Shown here piece after piece: positions 36,612 through 47,757 of a stretch of 64,000 nucleotides of DNA (position 1 is its first letter; every line of letters starts with the position of its first letter). The stretch comes from Engraulis encrasicolus (taxonomy: Eukaryota > Chordata > Actinopteri > Clupeiformes > Engraulidae). The DNA lies in contig NC_085865.1 of NCBI RefSeq assembly GCF_034702125.1, positions 40,292,616 to 40,356,615 of the forward strand. The letters are read 5' to 3'. The notes under the pieces were generated by a model. That model was not told the DNA's origin and did no database searches. It worked only from the letters and a program-made list of their open reading frames with translations. The translations under genes and the position numbers were made by a program.

Positions 36612-38777
36612 GTAAGTTATTGTTGTTGCTCTATGTTTCTGTACTTGGGGGTCTTATTGATGTCTTGTGATTGGTGAATGTGATGTAATTCTTTTTGGTC
36701 TTCTTTCCGTTAGTAACAGTAGCTGGCTGAAATGTATGACGTTAGCCAGTTAGCTAGCTCGTCAGACATTCTTCAATGCGAATTCCGCCCAGGGTGTCGC
36801 TTTAACCTTCGATTTCCTCGGAAATATTGTGACCGAAAAATAAATGCATCTAGAAAAATAATCAATCGTTTCTTCCGGCTTGTCGAACTGGAACCTGGCC
36901 ACATAATTATATGATCTACTTGTGATTTATAAATGTATGAATGTGATTAAATTAAACTTTACCATGCTACTATAAGCTGTCTTGGTTGGCTGAGCAGATA
37001 CTTTTTCCCTGCTGAAAGGGGAGTTCATCTAGCCAGCGAAATGCCTGCAGCGCAAAATGTGTACGTTGCACTTTTTGTAGAAGTCTTTTTCGGAAGCCTA
37101 TTATAGTTTTTTCTCCATTCGTTTTTGCCAAGGAACAAGGCCAGTGTTGGCTTTTCAGCGTCGGTTTCAAATCGTCCATCAACTCGCCATATTTTAATAT
37201 TGCCACATCAAGCAATCATGTCGAAACATTGGCAAAATTGGGTGACCTAAAGGAAATTATAGCCAGCCCTTTGGCTCTCCATCAATTAACATATGTTCTC
37301 ATTTATTTTCCAAATTACGCGATTTGTTTAGCCTGAATGTGTATGCCTTGCTTGGTAATGCACCTAGAGCTAATAAACTAGAGATTTTATTGCGTAAAAT
37401 ACGATAACGCGGGGTCTCTCTCTCTTTTTTTTTCTTTACTTGTTGGCTTTTTTTCTCTCTCGAGGATGCTCGCCTTAAACTTCGCGGCTGACTTCCTCCT
37501 TGGCTGTTCCTTGATGTTGTGTGTCGTTTCGGGACGCGGAGGTGGTGTGTTAATTATAATGTTGGCGTTTGAAACTCGTAAGACTGGAGAAAATGCTTTT
37601 TTTCACACTGTTGTGTTAAATTCGGTTGCACCGGTGGTTCGCTCTGTTGCGCATGGAGAGGGAGGGGGTGTTGGAAAGGTGGAAATAGAGACGGCTTGCT
37701 GGCTTCTTTACGGTGGCGCTGTGACACCATCTGCTAGATGCACTCGACTCTATCTTTTAAAACGTATAATGACTAACATATTCTTTGGAAGATGTAGAGG
37801 TAGTGGACATTTGGGTAGCATATAGCTTTGGGCGCACAGTCGATAATCGTGGCGTGATTTCTCAGCTGATCGGTATTATTTTTTTCTGGCGTGGTTGGTT
37901 GTCTTCCCCACCGCCTGCGTCTCATATAATTGCAGCTGATACAGTAACGATTTGAGGAAAGGCGGGGCTGTCCCCACATTGTATTTTACCAACAGGAAAC
38001 ATGAGCGTCTCCATGTTAAGTTGACATCCCAGCCTCGACTTTTGCTACTTCCCAGGTGTATTAAAGGAAATACGCGTACGTGTAAATGCGTGAAGTGCCC
38101 CCTAGTTGTTGACCGTCGTGTACTTTTGCCCCCCTCCCCCACATTCGCCCTGAATTGCACAATCCTCTTCCAGTGTCTCTGAAAATGGCACTTCCGATAC
38201 TCCAGTACAGCAGTCTGGCATTCGCCAGATATGACCCAATTTCTTCAAGGTTAGGACTGACTACAGTCTTCCCCTTCCTCTTTTCACACCATAAAAAGAA
38301 GTGCAGGCTACCTTGATTTCCCCCCGTTTTGTTTGAGATTAACCACGAGGATGTGGGTAGAAAGGAAAATGTTTGGTGTGATATTGTATTGGCTGACTAA
38401 ATTGTGCCAAATCTGTTTCACAAAGAAATTGTGAACATAACTGCCTATAGGCCTACTGGAGACTCAACCATTTTGTGCCTACTGACCCATTTAACATTTT
38501 TGCTCACAATAGGATGGGTACATTTTGGGAATTAGATTCACAGCAAAACTGTGCCTCTCGCTCTCTGTCCACCACTCCCAGCTGTAGTAACTTTAATATG
38601 AGGAAGGCATCTATGATGTGGAGCTCATGGAGCCCTCTGCTGGTGATGGCCTTGTGTCACCTCTTTTCCTTTTTCCGATTCTAGTGCCAGACCATTTTCC
38701 CTTAAATGGATGATGATTCTCTCTCCAAAGCATGCTGCAGTGGCAAATTGAAATAAGTAAGGAGACATGCACTAGAA
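36612..38777. other. Intron-like or intergenic stretch
   Basis: Contains no recognised exon or element. Composition is balanced, with CpG present around 37480-37700 and 37980-38110, so regulatory content linked to the 36.2 kb promoter is possible. Confidence 0.35.
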
Positions 38778-38967
38778 CAGGGGTTCTCTTAAAGTTTAGT
38801 GCTGCCCCTTTCCAAGGAGCCCTTCAGACACCAGAAGTGTCAGAGTTCCACTTAAACCCACTTGTTTTTTGTCTTTTCACAGTATTCTTTTGATCCATTT
38901 TGTCTTCACAGACCCCCTAGCTCAATGTGCCACGGGACCCCCATGACGACCACTTTGAGAACCACTG
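38778..38967. mobile_element. hAT-like MITE (190 bp)
   Basis: The ends are CAGGGGTTCTCTTAAAGT and, on the complement of the right side, CAGTGGTTCTCAAAGTGG. Flanks CACTAGAA and GGCTAGAA agree at six of eight positions, fitting an 8-base hAT duplication. Confidence 0.75.
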
Positions 38968-39420
38968 GGCTAGAATATTTTACCCATTTCTTTAAGAGCG
39001 TGTCAAAAACAGCAGGAGTATTCTCTTTGACACCCACACTCACTGAAGTCACCAATTAAGTTACATCCTTTACTGCACACACTTAGCATTTAGAATAACT
39101 ACTAGGCCTAGGTACCATGGTACCCAAGGACTAAGTTTACCTTGGAGAATCTTGAAGAAACTGTCCCATTGACTTACTAGGAAAATGTAGTTTTAATCCA
39201 GATGTTTATTGCCTTTTAAATTTATTTCAAGTTGGATCCAATTTTTGGGGTGTGTTATCTCAACACCCAGTGGTCTTGATGCATAACCATATTGAATTGT
39301 GCCCTTAAAAGGCAGATCTGTTGCACATTGCACATGTGAATACTTTTTCTCTACTATCCCATATATGGTATTATCCAGAATTCACAGAAATGCTTGGCAG
39401 GATATGACAAAAGCTGAGAC
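38968..39420. other. Non-coding stretch
   Basis: Nothing recognised. Confidence 0.4.
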
Positions 39421-39423
39421 TGG

Positions 39424-39705
39424 GAGTGCGTCTTAATATGTGAACTTGCCTCCTCCACTTGCTTCTCGTCATGATGACATCACTGACAACAGCATTATAT
39501 TTCAATATCTTGCAAAAGCTCAATTGTAGAGTCTTTTTCTCATTTGCAATTGGGATGGTGAATGAAATGCAGTCCCTCAAAAGTTGTTGTGGCTAGGCTG
39601 ACAGCTGGGAAACTTTATCGTTTTCTCCACGGAGGAGGGGCCAGGAGGCGGGACGAGAAGACAAGCACAAGTGGAGGAGGCAAGGTCGCATATTAAGACG
39701 CACTC
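39424..39705. mobile_element. MITE with GAGTGCGTCTTAATATG ends
   Basis: GAGTGCGTCTTAATATG then CCTCCTCCACTTG and CTTCTCGTC at the left are answered by GACGAGAAGAC, CAAGTGGAGGAGGCAAG and CATATTAAGACGCACTC at the right. TGG flanks both ends (39421-39423, 39706-39708), suggesting a 3-base duplication as in PIF/Harbinger-type elements. Confidence 0.75.
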
Positions 39706-39708
39706 TGG

Positions 39709-40159
39709 GTGACATGAACAGTCATTTTGATTTTGATCTGATCAACATTTCCATGGTGTTGGTAGTGGTAGCCCAGCAACTGTCTCCTGTCTTTTGAAGG
39801 ACATCACAAAGCATTGGGGAAATTGGGGAGCATTTCACATGAAATCAGACACTTTGGGCCTGACCGACAGAGATTTTAATAAATCTTAGTGTACCTTTTT
39901 AGTGGCAAGGAAGAACCCCAGAACTGCATTTGCAAGTCTGACACTAATATTGAGGGAGAAGTTTTAATTAATAGGGTAGGACACTGCATTCATCCTTTAT
40001 TACGTCAGTCAATACAAATCACAAAGGAAAGGTTTTGATGTTTGAAAACTCTTTTTCTGACTCTACAAATTACACAAACGGCATGCATGGAACACAACCA
40101 TCATCAGAGTATGGCTTATGAGAAATTAAACTGTAAAAAATTGAATGCAAAAAGCTTTA
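39709..40159. other. Non-coding stretch
   Basis: Nothing recognised. Confidence 0.4.
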
Positions 40160-41376
40160 AGGTAAGCGTACCCATTAAGCCCACCAAAATCTAAATTTCT
40201 TTATTTTTCAATCATCTTCACATAATGTTTTTGTGAAATAATTTGTTAAATAGTAAGATTTACCTCTCTTCTCAATGTTTGTCACTGAGTTGATGAATAT
40301 TTCAAAGTACAATATGAAGATTTTTTACGAGAAAAGTGAAAAGTCTGAATGGGCTTAAATGGTACCATTGGTACCATTTAAGCCCACTTGTGTTCCAAAT
40401 AAGCTCATATAGTTATTTCTCTATCAAAATACCTGGTGAGGTGTGTGAATTGAGTTTAAACAGTGTAGCCCACATGGCATAAATGGTTTCAGACCAAAAA
40501 TGTAAGATTTGCTCAAAAAATAATGCATAAAACCTAATTAAATATTACGGCATCTCTTACTTCATATACTTCATAAAATTCTTCATCCAAACAGAGGAAT
40601 GTATTTTTTTCTTATTGATTATTGTTAGTTCATTACATTACGCCTTTTTAACCAACAACTTGAGATTGTACAGCACTTTTTTCTGTCCCTCAAAGACATT
40701 TTTGGTTAGCATGCATGCCAGCTTGCATGCATTTCAATGGGCTGTACCATTTAAGCCCACCTAGTACCCATTAAGCCCGCCTATACAAAAAGCTATTTTA
40801 TGGAAATAATCAGCTCCACAAAACATTTTATGATGCATTTCTTTCAAGATCAATGCCAAACAAACTGGAATATGCTTAGAATTCATACCTAACCACCTTA
40901 AGTCTTACGGCAGAGTAAGATAAAGATGGTGTGTGGTTGTATCAAGAAAATATCGGCGTTTGCTCGCTCATAAAACACATCTTTCCATTTGAAGGGAACT
41001 GCTATAATTTGGCAAAACACTGGACGTTTATATATAAAAATCATTACATTTACCTCTTAGTTCACTAAATATGAAAGTATTTTCAAAACATTTGACTTTA
41101 ACTAGCTGAAATTCTATGATTTCTGACATGTCCCAAAACAGCAAAGTTTTGAGGCAACTTCTTGTCAGTAGTCCTGTGACTGGATTCACTTGGATGGGGA
41201 TAACTCAACGATAGAAAATGTGATTTGTTTGCAATAAAAAACATTTTGTCAGTTACTAAACCCTTTAATTGGATAGGGTGATGAACAACGAAATCCACCT
41301 TTCCCCTTTCTTTAAATTGACCTCAAAGTTGAAAGTGGGCTTAAAGGGTACATGGGCTTATTGGGTACGCTTACCT
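40160..41376. mobile_element. TA-flanked non-autonomous DNA element, copy 1
   Basis: Inverted ends AGGTAAGCGTACCCATTAAG and its complement CTTATTGGGTACGCTTACCT (one mismatch) are each flanked by TA, which points to Tc1/mariner-type insertion. Inside, ACCATTTAAGCCCA, TACCCATTAAGCCC and GGGCTTAAATGGTACC recur in both orientations (about 40350-40385, 40745-40785). The 1217 bp copy aligns throughout with 58746-59953. A minus-strand frame of about 66 codons (41098-41298) is not a transposase. Confidence 0.88.
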
Positions 41377-41502
41377 TATTTTATAATGGCCGATATCTTA
41401 TCTAAGCTTAAACTTAGCACGTAGTGTCATGAACAAGTTTTGGTGTTTCGTTCTTGGGTCATTTCAGAGATAGTGACTTAAAGGGTGAAAGGAGTTGTAG
41501 TG

Positions 41503-41817
41503 AAGTGAAAGCCCATTGGGAAACTCCAACTCCCATTGTCATTGGGACACAGCACTCCACAGCACACAAGTGAACACTGCACACAACAAAATTGCATTTA
41601 TGCCTCACCCTTGCAAGGGGGCAGCCCTCAATGGCGCCCCTAGGGAGCAGTGCGGCTGGACGGTACTATGCTCAGGGTACCTCAGTCATGGAGGAGGATG
41701 GGGAGAGCACTGGTTGATTAAACCTACTCCCCCAACCAACCTGGCGGGTCGGGAGTCGAACCAGCAACCTTTGGGCTACAAGTCTGACGCCCTAACCGCT
41801 TCCGCTTACCCATGACT
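41503..41817 (-). mobile_element. tRNA-derived SINE (family A), copy a
   Basis: On the minus strand: tRNA-like head AAGCGGTTAGGGCGTCAGAC with TTGTAGCCC, B-box GGTTCGACTCC (complement at 41752-41762, with one change), a middle part with CCTCCTCCATGACTGAGGTA, and a conserved tail GGGAGTTGGAGTTTCCCAAT then GGGCTTTCAC. About 315 bp. Confidence 0.85.
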
Positions 41818-42032
41818 GCTAGGTGAAAGGAGTTGTAGTAAAGTAGTAATAGAGTCAGGTCGGATACTCGCGTCAAATGGGGAACTCTTCTCTAACACTA
41901 CCCTATTACTACTTTATTTCATCTCATTGCAACTTTTAGGTCACATTATTTCTGAAAGGACTCAAGAACCAAACCCTGAAATTTCAGGTGTTTGACGGAG
42001 GTGACGTCACCACGAATCACGGAGGAACCATA

Positions 42033-42345
42033 ATGGGTCATTGGTAAGCGGTTAGAGCAGCAGACTTGTAGCCCAAAGTTTGCCAGTTCGACTCCTGACC
42101 CGCCAGGTTGTTCGGGGGGGGGTGTAATTAACCAGTGCTCTCCCCTATCCTCCTCCATGACTGAGGTACCCTGAGCATGGTACCATCCCGCCGCACTGCT
42201 CTCTTGGGGCGCCATTGAGGGCTGCCCCCTTGAATGGGTGAGGCATAAATGCAATTTAGTTGTGTGCAGTGTTCACTTGTGTGCTGTAGAGTGCTGTATC
42301 CCAATGACAATGGGAGTTGGAGTTTCCCAATGGGCTTTCACTTTC
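42033..42345 (+). mobile_element. tRNA-derived SINE (family A), copy b
   Basis: Complete copy in sense orientation with head GGTAAGCGGTTAGAGCAGCA, B-box-like AGTTCGACTCC and the same tail ending GGGCTTTCACTTTC. Confidence 0.85.
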
Positions 42346-42363
42346 AAGAAGGGAAGAGAGATG

Positions 42364-42510
42364 ACTCTAGTCTTGTTGCTTCTGGAAGCGTGTTCCACCA
42401 CTGAGGGACTATGACAGAGAACAGTTTTGCTTGCTCTGAGTGATTAGTCAAAACTGTTCTGTCATTTTATCTCAGTGTTGGAACCAACCTCCAGAAGCAA
42501 CAAGAGTGAC
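42364..42510. repeat. Hairpin repeat (MITE-like)
   Basis: Arms CTTGTTGCTTCTGGAAGCG, TGTTCCACCACTGAG and ACAGAGAACAGTTTTG are answered by CAAAACTGTTCTGTCAT, CTCAGTGTTGGAACCAACC and CCAGAAGCAACAAGAG. Imperfect stem of about 65 bp around a short loop. Confidence 0.75.
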
Positions 42511-43082
42511 CAAGACAAGATTTTAGTCACTGTTAAAGTTTTTCTGAATTTAAATGAGTGCATTTCTTCATAAAACTATTAGAACATTAATTATTATCCC
42601 ATAAGCAAATTATCATTCATGTCATAGTGTGATTTGAAAAGGAAGTCAAGACATTGTTATAGGATTTTGAACAAACAAGACAGGAGCCCTCAGGTATAGC
42701 CATCAGACCCAGAACGTTTGGGGACCCCTGCTCTGTATTTCCCCACACTGTATGTTGTGGATTATGTCCTTCTTTTGAAGTCACATACCTTTTGGAGACA
42801 AGTGTCAGCTTAATGTATTGTAGTGCAAAAGATGTGTAAACACATGTGTTTGGCTTTTGTTGATTACTGCAAGGATGAAGTAGCCTAGTCTGTTCTCCCC
42901 ACAATTTCTTTCTTTTTTTCAGTATGGCTACAATGGCGTAAAAGGAATTTTCTTGTCTCAGTCTTTGCCCCTCTCCTGTTAAGAAAATTGGAGTGAAGTA
43001 TTTGTTAGCAAGGCCCTGCACTAGGCGTCATAAATATGAGACAATGGACATTAGTATAATGTGGGTGGAGTAGGTCATGGGC

Positions 43083-43378
43083 AGTCATGGGTAAGCGCTT
43101 AGGGCGTCACAATTGTAGCCCAAAGGTTGCCGGTTCGACTCCCGACCTGCCAAGTTGGTGGGGGGAGTAATTAACCAGTGTGTTTTCCCCATCCTCCTTG
43201 ATGACTGAGGTACCATGAGCATGGCACCGTCCCGCCGCACTGCTCCTTTTCGGGCACCATTGGAGGCTGCCTCGAGGCGGGGCACGGATGAGGCAGAAAT
43301 GCACTTTTGTTGTGTGCAGAGTGCGGTGTCACAGTGACAATGGGAGTTGGAGTTTCCCAGTTGGGCTTTCACTTTCAG
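43083..43378 (+). mobile_element. tRNA-derived SINE (family A), copy c
   Basis: Head GGTAAGCGCTTAGGGCGTCA, perfect B-box GGTTCGACTCC at 43132-43142, and tail GGGAGTTGGAGTTTCCCAGT then GGGCTTTCACTTTC. Confidence 0.87.
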
Positions 43379-43407
43379 GTAGTTGTGTTACATTAAATAA
43401 CAAACAC

Positions 43408-43748
43408 TTAAAGTGATACTGTCCCATTTTTGGAAATGAGCTTATTTTACACCTCCCCTTGAGTTAGATAATAGGGTTTCACTGTTTTCTTGTACTTTCA
43501 ACCGTTCCCTAGCTATGGCAGTGCAAATTTTACCTCCAAGCTAACAGTTAACATTGAGTCCTATGAGACCAGTTAGCCGCCAGCTGGTCTCATAGGACTC
43601 GATGTTAACTGCTAGCTTGGAGGTAAAATTTGCAGTGCCATACCCAGAGAACGGTTGAAAGTACAAGACAACGGTAAAACCCTATTATCTAACTCAAGGG
43701 GAGGTGTAAAATAAGCTCATTTCCAAAAATGGTACAGTATCACTTTAA
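43408..43748. mobile_element. Long-palindrome MITE
   Basis: Two arms of about 165 bp are near-perfect complements. They start TTAAAGTGATACTGTCCC and run through TTTTTGGAAATGAGCTTATT, CTCCCCTTGAGTTAGATAAT and ACCTCCAAGCTAACAGTTAAC to a centre near 43578 (CAGTTAGCCGCCAGCTGG). The outermost bases at each end read TTAA. There is no room for a coding region. Confidence 0.9.
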
Positions 43749-44009
43749 ATCTAAAGCGGCCTTTAAAAAAAGTGAATGGCATGGAATGAAATGGATTATA
43801 GCACCCAATGCACATAGTTAAATTGTATTCAGGGCCCTACATTAACACCAGCCAGCCGACCAAATGCTGTTGAAAATTCAGTTAGGACTGGTAGAAAAGA
43901 CCAACTTACCAGTCATTTTGACCCATTAGTGAGTGTACGTTTGGCTAGTGAGATTAATATCTACTAGCCATTCTGATTGGTGATGAAAGAAGATCATTTA
44001 GATCCCTGA

Positions 44010-44195
44010 TTGCATCTATGCTTCACCCCAGTAAGGGGGCATTTCAGGTTGTCAATACCATGCTCAGATTACTTCAGTCATGGAGGAGGATTCAGGGAGA
44101 GTGGTATTCAGTCCATTGGTAATGTCTTGTCTACATTTGAACTGGCAACCCACTGGCTACAAACCCAATTCTTAACTGCCTGGGAGGAACCGGCG
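44010..44195 (-). mobile_element. Diverged SINE (family A), copy d
   Basis: Antisense order matches copy a (TGCTTCACCCCAGTAAGGGGGCA, TCAGTCATGGAGGAGGAT, ACTGGCAACCCACTGGCTACAA) but with much substitution and lost segments. An older insertion. Confidence 0.65.
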
Positions 44196-44429
44196 TTGTA
44201 GGCGTGGTTGGTGCAGGTGAGGTTTTTATAGACCACTTTAGAAGTTATGAAATCACTGACCGTGCGCACATTGTTAGCTCAAACACACACACACACAGAC
44301 AGTGCAGACCCTGAAGACAGAATACATGTGGACTGAAGTGTGTACCGTTGTGGGGAAAAAAAGATCCTAAAAGTACATGTGTTGCGCTATTCTGAAGGGA
44401 ATATGCTGTTCCAGAAGCATAGGAGATGT

Positions 44430-44473
44430 GTTTGGGAGTTGGAGTTTCCCAATGGGCTTTCACGTCACATGGT
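44430..44473 (+). repeat. SINE (family A) tail fragment
   Basis: TTGGGAGTTGGAGTTTCCCA followed by ATGGGCTTTCAC is the sense 3' tail of the family, without head or body. Confidence 0.7.
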
Positions 44474-44519
44474 CCAGTCAGTACATTTAATTTCTTGTAA
44501 CCATTGTCATTGTGACACA

Positions 44520-45371
44520 TAAGCCTGTCACGATATACGATAAGTCAATAAATCGGACGATAACTTTTTACAAGAACGATCACTTTTCTGGCCCCGATAA
44601 GTAACGATAAGTTATTTGCGTGATGTTTTGTTTTCCCTCTCTCCCTTTCTCTACCATAGCCGTAAGACTACTAATGGCGCGTTATAGGCCAACGCAGCGC
44701 AATGACGCTTAAATGTTGGTGTAATTTTAAGTTTCAGTGCAGTTCTGGTTGGAAAAAAGTGCATTGATCTGGCTACTTGCGTCTTTGAAATAGAACGCTG
44801 GTGTTCCCGCGCGTCGCTTATAAGCCTCGACAAAGAATCAGCGCTAGAGACTAGGAGCGCAATATTCTTCCAGTCTCAGTCAGCGCATCTGCAACGTTCC
44901 TCAGAAAGGGGAATGAACAGCTCCAACACGGAGGCTCCAACACGGAGGCAAATGTTCATTTTGAAACATCCGCAGCAACCCAATATCCACGACGAAGACG
45001 TGTTTGTGCAAACATGAAATAGTGGTGCCGTCGTGACAAACTTGCTCTGAGGCTGTTATTTTAAACCTCGCCGAGTTTCCACTATTATTTCAATGCGCCT
45101 CCTACCCCGACGTTCGTTGTCTGTTCTTTTTGTGATTTTCGCTATATTTCTTGTTTATTTAGACCTAACAATATGAGTAGGCAGTCCGCAAGCAAATCAT
45201 GAAGATAAGATTTGTGGATTTAAATCTGTCACACCAGGAGAATGTGAACGGTTGAGCGCGCTACAGGGGAAACAGAGGCATGGCGACTCATAACTCATAA
45301 GAATCAATGTATGGGCGTTCATAAAGGACTTTAAAGTGCGCAGAATTGCAATTTGTTCCAGTCGAGGGTAT

Positions 45372-45414
<43 letters not shown>

Positions 45415-46059
45415 GGAACTTGTGCATCTGTTCATGCTCTTTTGCTTTTTACTGATGTTGAAATGCCTTTAACAGGGCTGATTTGGGTTTTGACTGACAA
45501 TTAGCTAGTAACAACGTGCATTTGTTTGAAATAAGCTGTCTAAGTGATAATTTGTGAATTAACAATACCCCACCAGTAGGTTATTTTACATCACACCATG
45601 GATAGGCCTATAAGCCATTCAGTGTGCTTGAGAAAGATAAATAGCAGAAAATGTTAAAGAAAGACTATATAACTTACCTTAATAATAAATACAAAAAAGC
45701 CTATTTAGAGCCTATTGTGCTCCATGAGGATGTATTTAAAAACATATATATACCCCCTGCCGTGATGCTTTAAAAATGTGAAGGGGTGTAGTCACATTTT
45801 TATTGCATTTTTACGTCATTATATTGTTTGACACATTTCTTCTTGGAGCAGGCGTCAATCTTAATTATTTAAACCTCTGAGTCTGCTGGCCCAAATGTTA
45901 CATTCAATGTTTCAAGAAGGAGGCCGCACCTTGCATAGCAGTGTTTTTTATTGCACATTATATTGTTTGAAAATGGCGAGAGAGACAATATTATCGATTA
46001 TCGCAATAATTTCTTGTTATCGTTATCGTCTGGCAAAAATTGTTATCGTGACAGGCCTA
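44520..46059. mobile_element. hAT-like element inserted in a SINE
   Basis: Ends TAAGCCTGTCACGATA and TTATCGTGACAGGCCTA are inverted. Perfect 8-base flanks GTGACACA lie at 44512-44519 and 46060-46067. CGATAA/TTATCG words are repeated five or more times next to both ends. The flanking bases are SINE family A sequence (CATTGTCATTGTGACACA | CAGCACTCCACAGCA), so it landed in SINE copy e. A GA microsatellite lies at 45374-45412. No transposase was recognised in the 1540 bp. Confidence 0.88.
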
Positions 46060-46300
46060 GTGACACAGCACTCCACAGCACGCAAGTGAACACTGCACAC
46101 AACGAAATTGCATTTATGCCTCACCCGTGCAAGGGGGCAGCCCTCAAGGGCGCTCCAAGGGAACGGTACCTTAGTCATGGAGGAGGATGGGGGAGAGCAC
46201 TGGTGGTTAATTACTCACCCCACCAACCTGGCGGGTCGGGAGTCGAACCGGCAACCTTTGGGCTACAAGTCTGACGCCCTAACCGCTTTCCCACGACTAC
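46060..46300 (-). mobile_element. tRNA-derived SINE (family A), copy e, split
   Basis: Antisense copy with B-box GGTTCGACTCC (complement near 46240-46250) and head complement CTACAAGTCTGACGCCCTAA. Its other side continues as CCATTGTCATTGTGACACA at 44501-44519 beyond the hAT-like element. Confidence 0.82.
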
Positions 46301-46320
46301 CCATTTACTCTGCTCATTAG

Positions 46321-47279
46321 TGTTTTGGACATGGTGTCAAGTGGACTACTAAGTTCAGGCAGTGTAATCGTTTCCAATACCTCTCTACTACTACTTTCTC
46401 ACTACAGCTTACTTAACCTTAAAAGTCACTTATCTCGGCAATGACCCACTCAAGAGATGCTACTGATATTATAGCTTAACTTAAGTAAAAAATCAAAGTT
46501 TATCCCATTGACGCCTAAAACGCCTAAGGGTAGATACAGTCTAAGGGAAAAGATACAGTCAGCCTATAAAACCTGAAGTATCTCATCTTCTTAATGCAAT
46601 TTATTTCATATGTTATGTACTTCAGAGGCTAAGACCCCCATCTTGCATTTGAAGATGTTCATTCAGCTCCAACACAATTTCTACACAAAAACATGCAGCT
46701 CCAGACGGTAGGGTCAATGTTGCGCTATGCAGCATCTGGCACCAGTAGGTTAAAATGTACAGTGTTGTACATAATAAAAATATGGTTGAACTTTCCATTG
46801 TGTTCATTCCGAGGGCAGTGTGCACAGCACTGCAGAGTGAGTCATTGCTTTTCTATTGCTTAATATTCATAAATGCCAAATCAAAGCCTACTAATGACCA
46901 ATTTATTTCAGCCCAATACATTTCTCAACTTCTGGCTGTCGGAAAGCTGCTTTGGGCTGGGTAATGGTATCATACAGATACTGACACGTTGCTTTTGGGA
47001 AAACATGGCCCTTGAGAAACTGACTAGGGAAATTTCAGTTTTAGGGACAGCTGCACTCGGAAGCATGGTACTTTAGTTTGAATGAGAGAATTTCCCCTCT
47101 CATTTTTCTCCTATGTTTTCCATGTAGTCACAGCATTTTTGCCTCTCTAGTAGTGTGGCTGTGTGTTCCCCTGCCAAGATGTACTGTAACCTCTTGCCCA
47201 TGGCTTAATTTGTGTGGGTCTTCAGTGTGTGATTCTTTTTTTCTTGTTTTCTTCATTTCTGTTGGGCCATGTCTTTGTC
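46321..47279. other. Non-coding stretch
   Basis: No recognised exon or element. Confidence 0.4.
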
Positions 47280-47396
47280 CAGGGTTGCCACCTCTGTCTG
47301 ACAAAAACCTGGACATTTCAAACTCTTTTTTTTCCTTCTTCTCTATGACATGCTTAATTCATTGTCCCTTGGACAAAACGTCAAATACTGTCACAA

Positions 47397-47560
47397 TCGG
47401 CCCTACCGTGGAGCATATGGTAGGGCATTGGTTTGCTATGCGGCCGACCCGGATTTAATTCCCGGTCCGGGTCCTTTGTCAGCCCTTCCCCGTCTCTCTC
47501 TCCCAACTCGCTTCCTGTCTGCACTGTACTATCACGAATAAAGTAAAAAAAGACCGAAAC
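47397..47560 (+). mobile_element. tRNA-derived SINE (family B)
   Basis: Has head GCATATGGTAGGGCATTGG, then GGCCGACCCGG, a B-box-like GGATTTAATTCC, and body GGTCCGGGTCCTTTGTCAGC with CTCTCTCTCCCAACTCGC and TTCCTGTCTG, as at 28415-28600. It lies between GGGTTGCCAC (47282) and GTAGCAAC (47608), which may be the ends of an older element. Confidence 0.75.
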
Positions 47561-47665
47561 AATATTTAAAAAAATAAATACTGGGACAATGAGGGACGTC
47601 TGGGACAAGTAGCAACACTAGTCTGACTCTCTAAGCTCATGGTTACTTTGTTTTTGTCCCCACAG

Positions 47666-47757
47666 AACGAAGAGGAGATGGCTTTCCAGGTGGATAGTTG
47701 CAATCAGAATGTGTGGACTATGCACTATGACAATGGATAGGCAAAGTCATTGGAGAG
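47666..47757 (+). other. Exon-like block of 92 bp, unknown gene
   Basis: A strong pyrimidine tract and acceptor (TTTTTGTCCCCACAG at 47651-47665) precede it, and GAG|GTAAGC follows. One frame is open through it and the other two contain a stop or end early. If spliced from the 36533-36611 exon, the frame stops at TAG, which favours a 5' untranslated exon. It lies about 2.1 kb upstream of the epc1 start codon. I do not recognise any protein. Confidence 0.35.
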
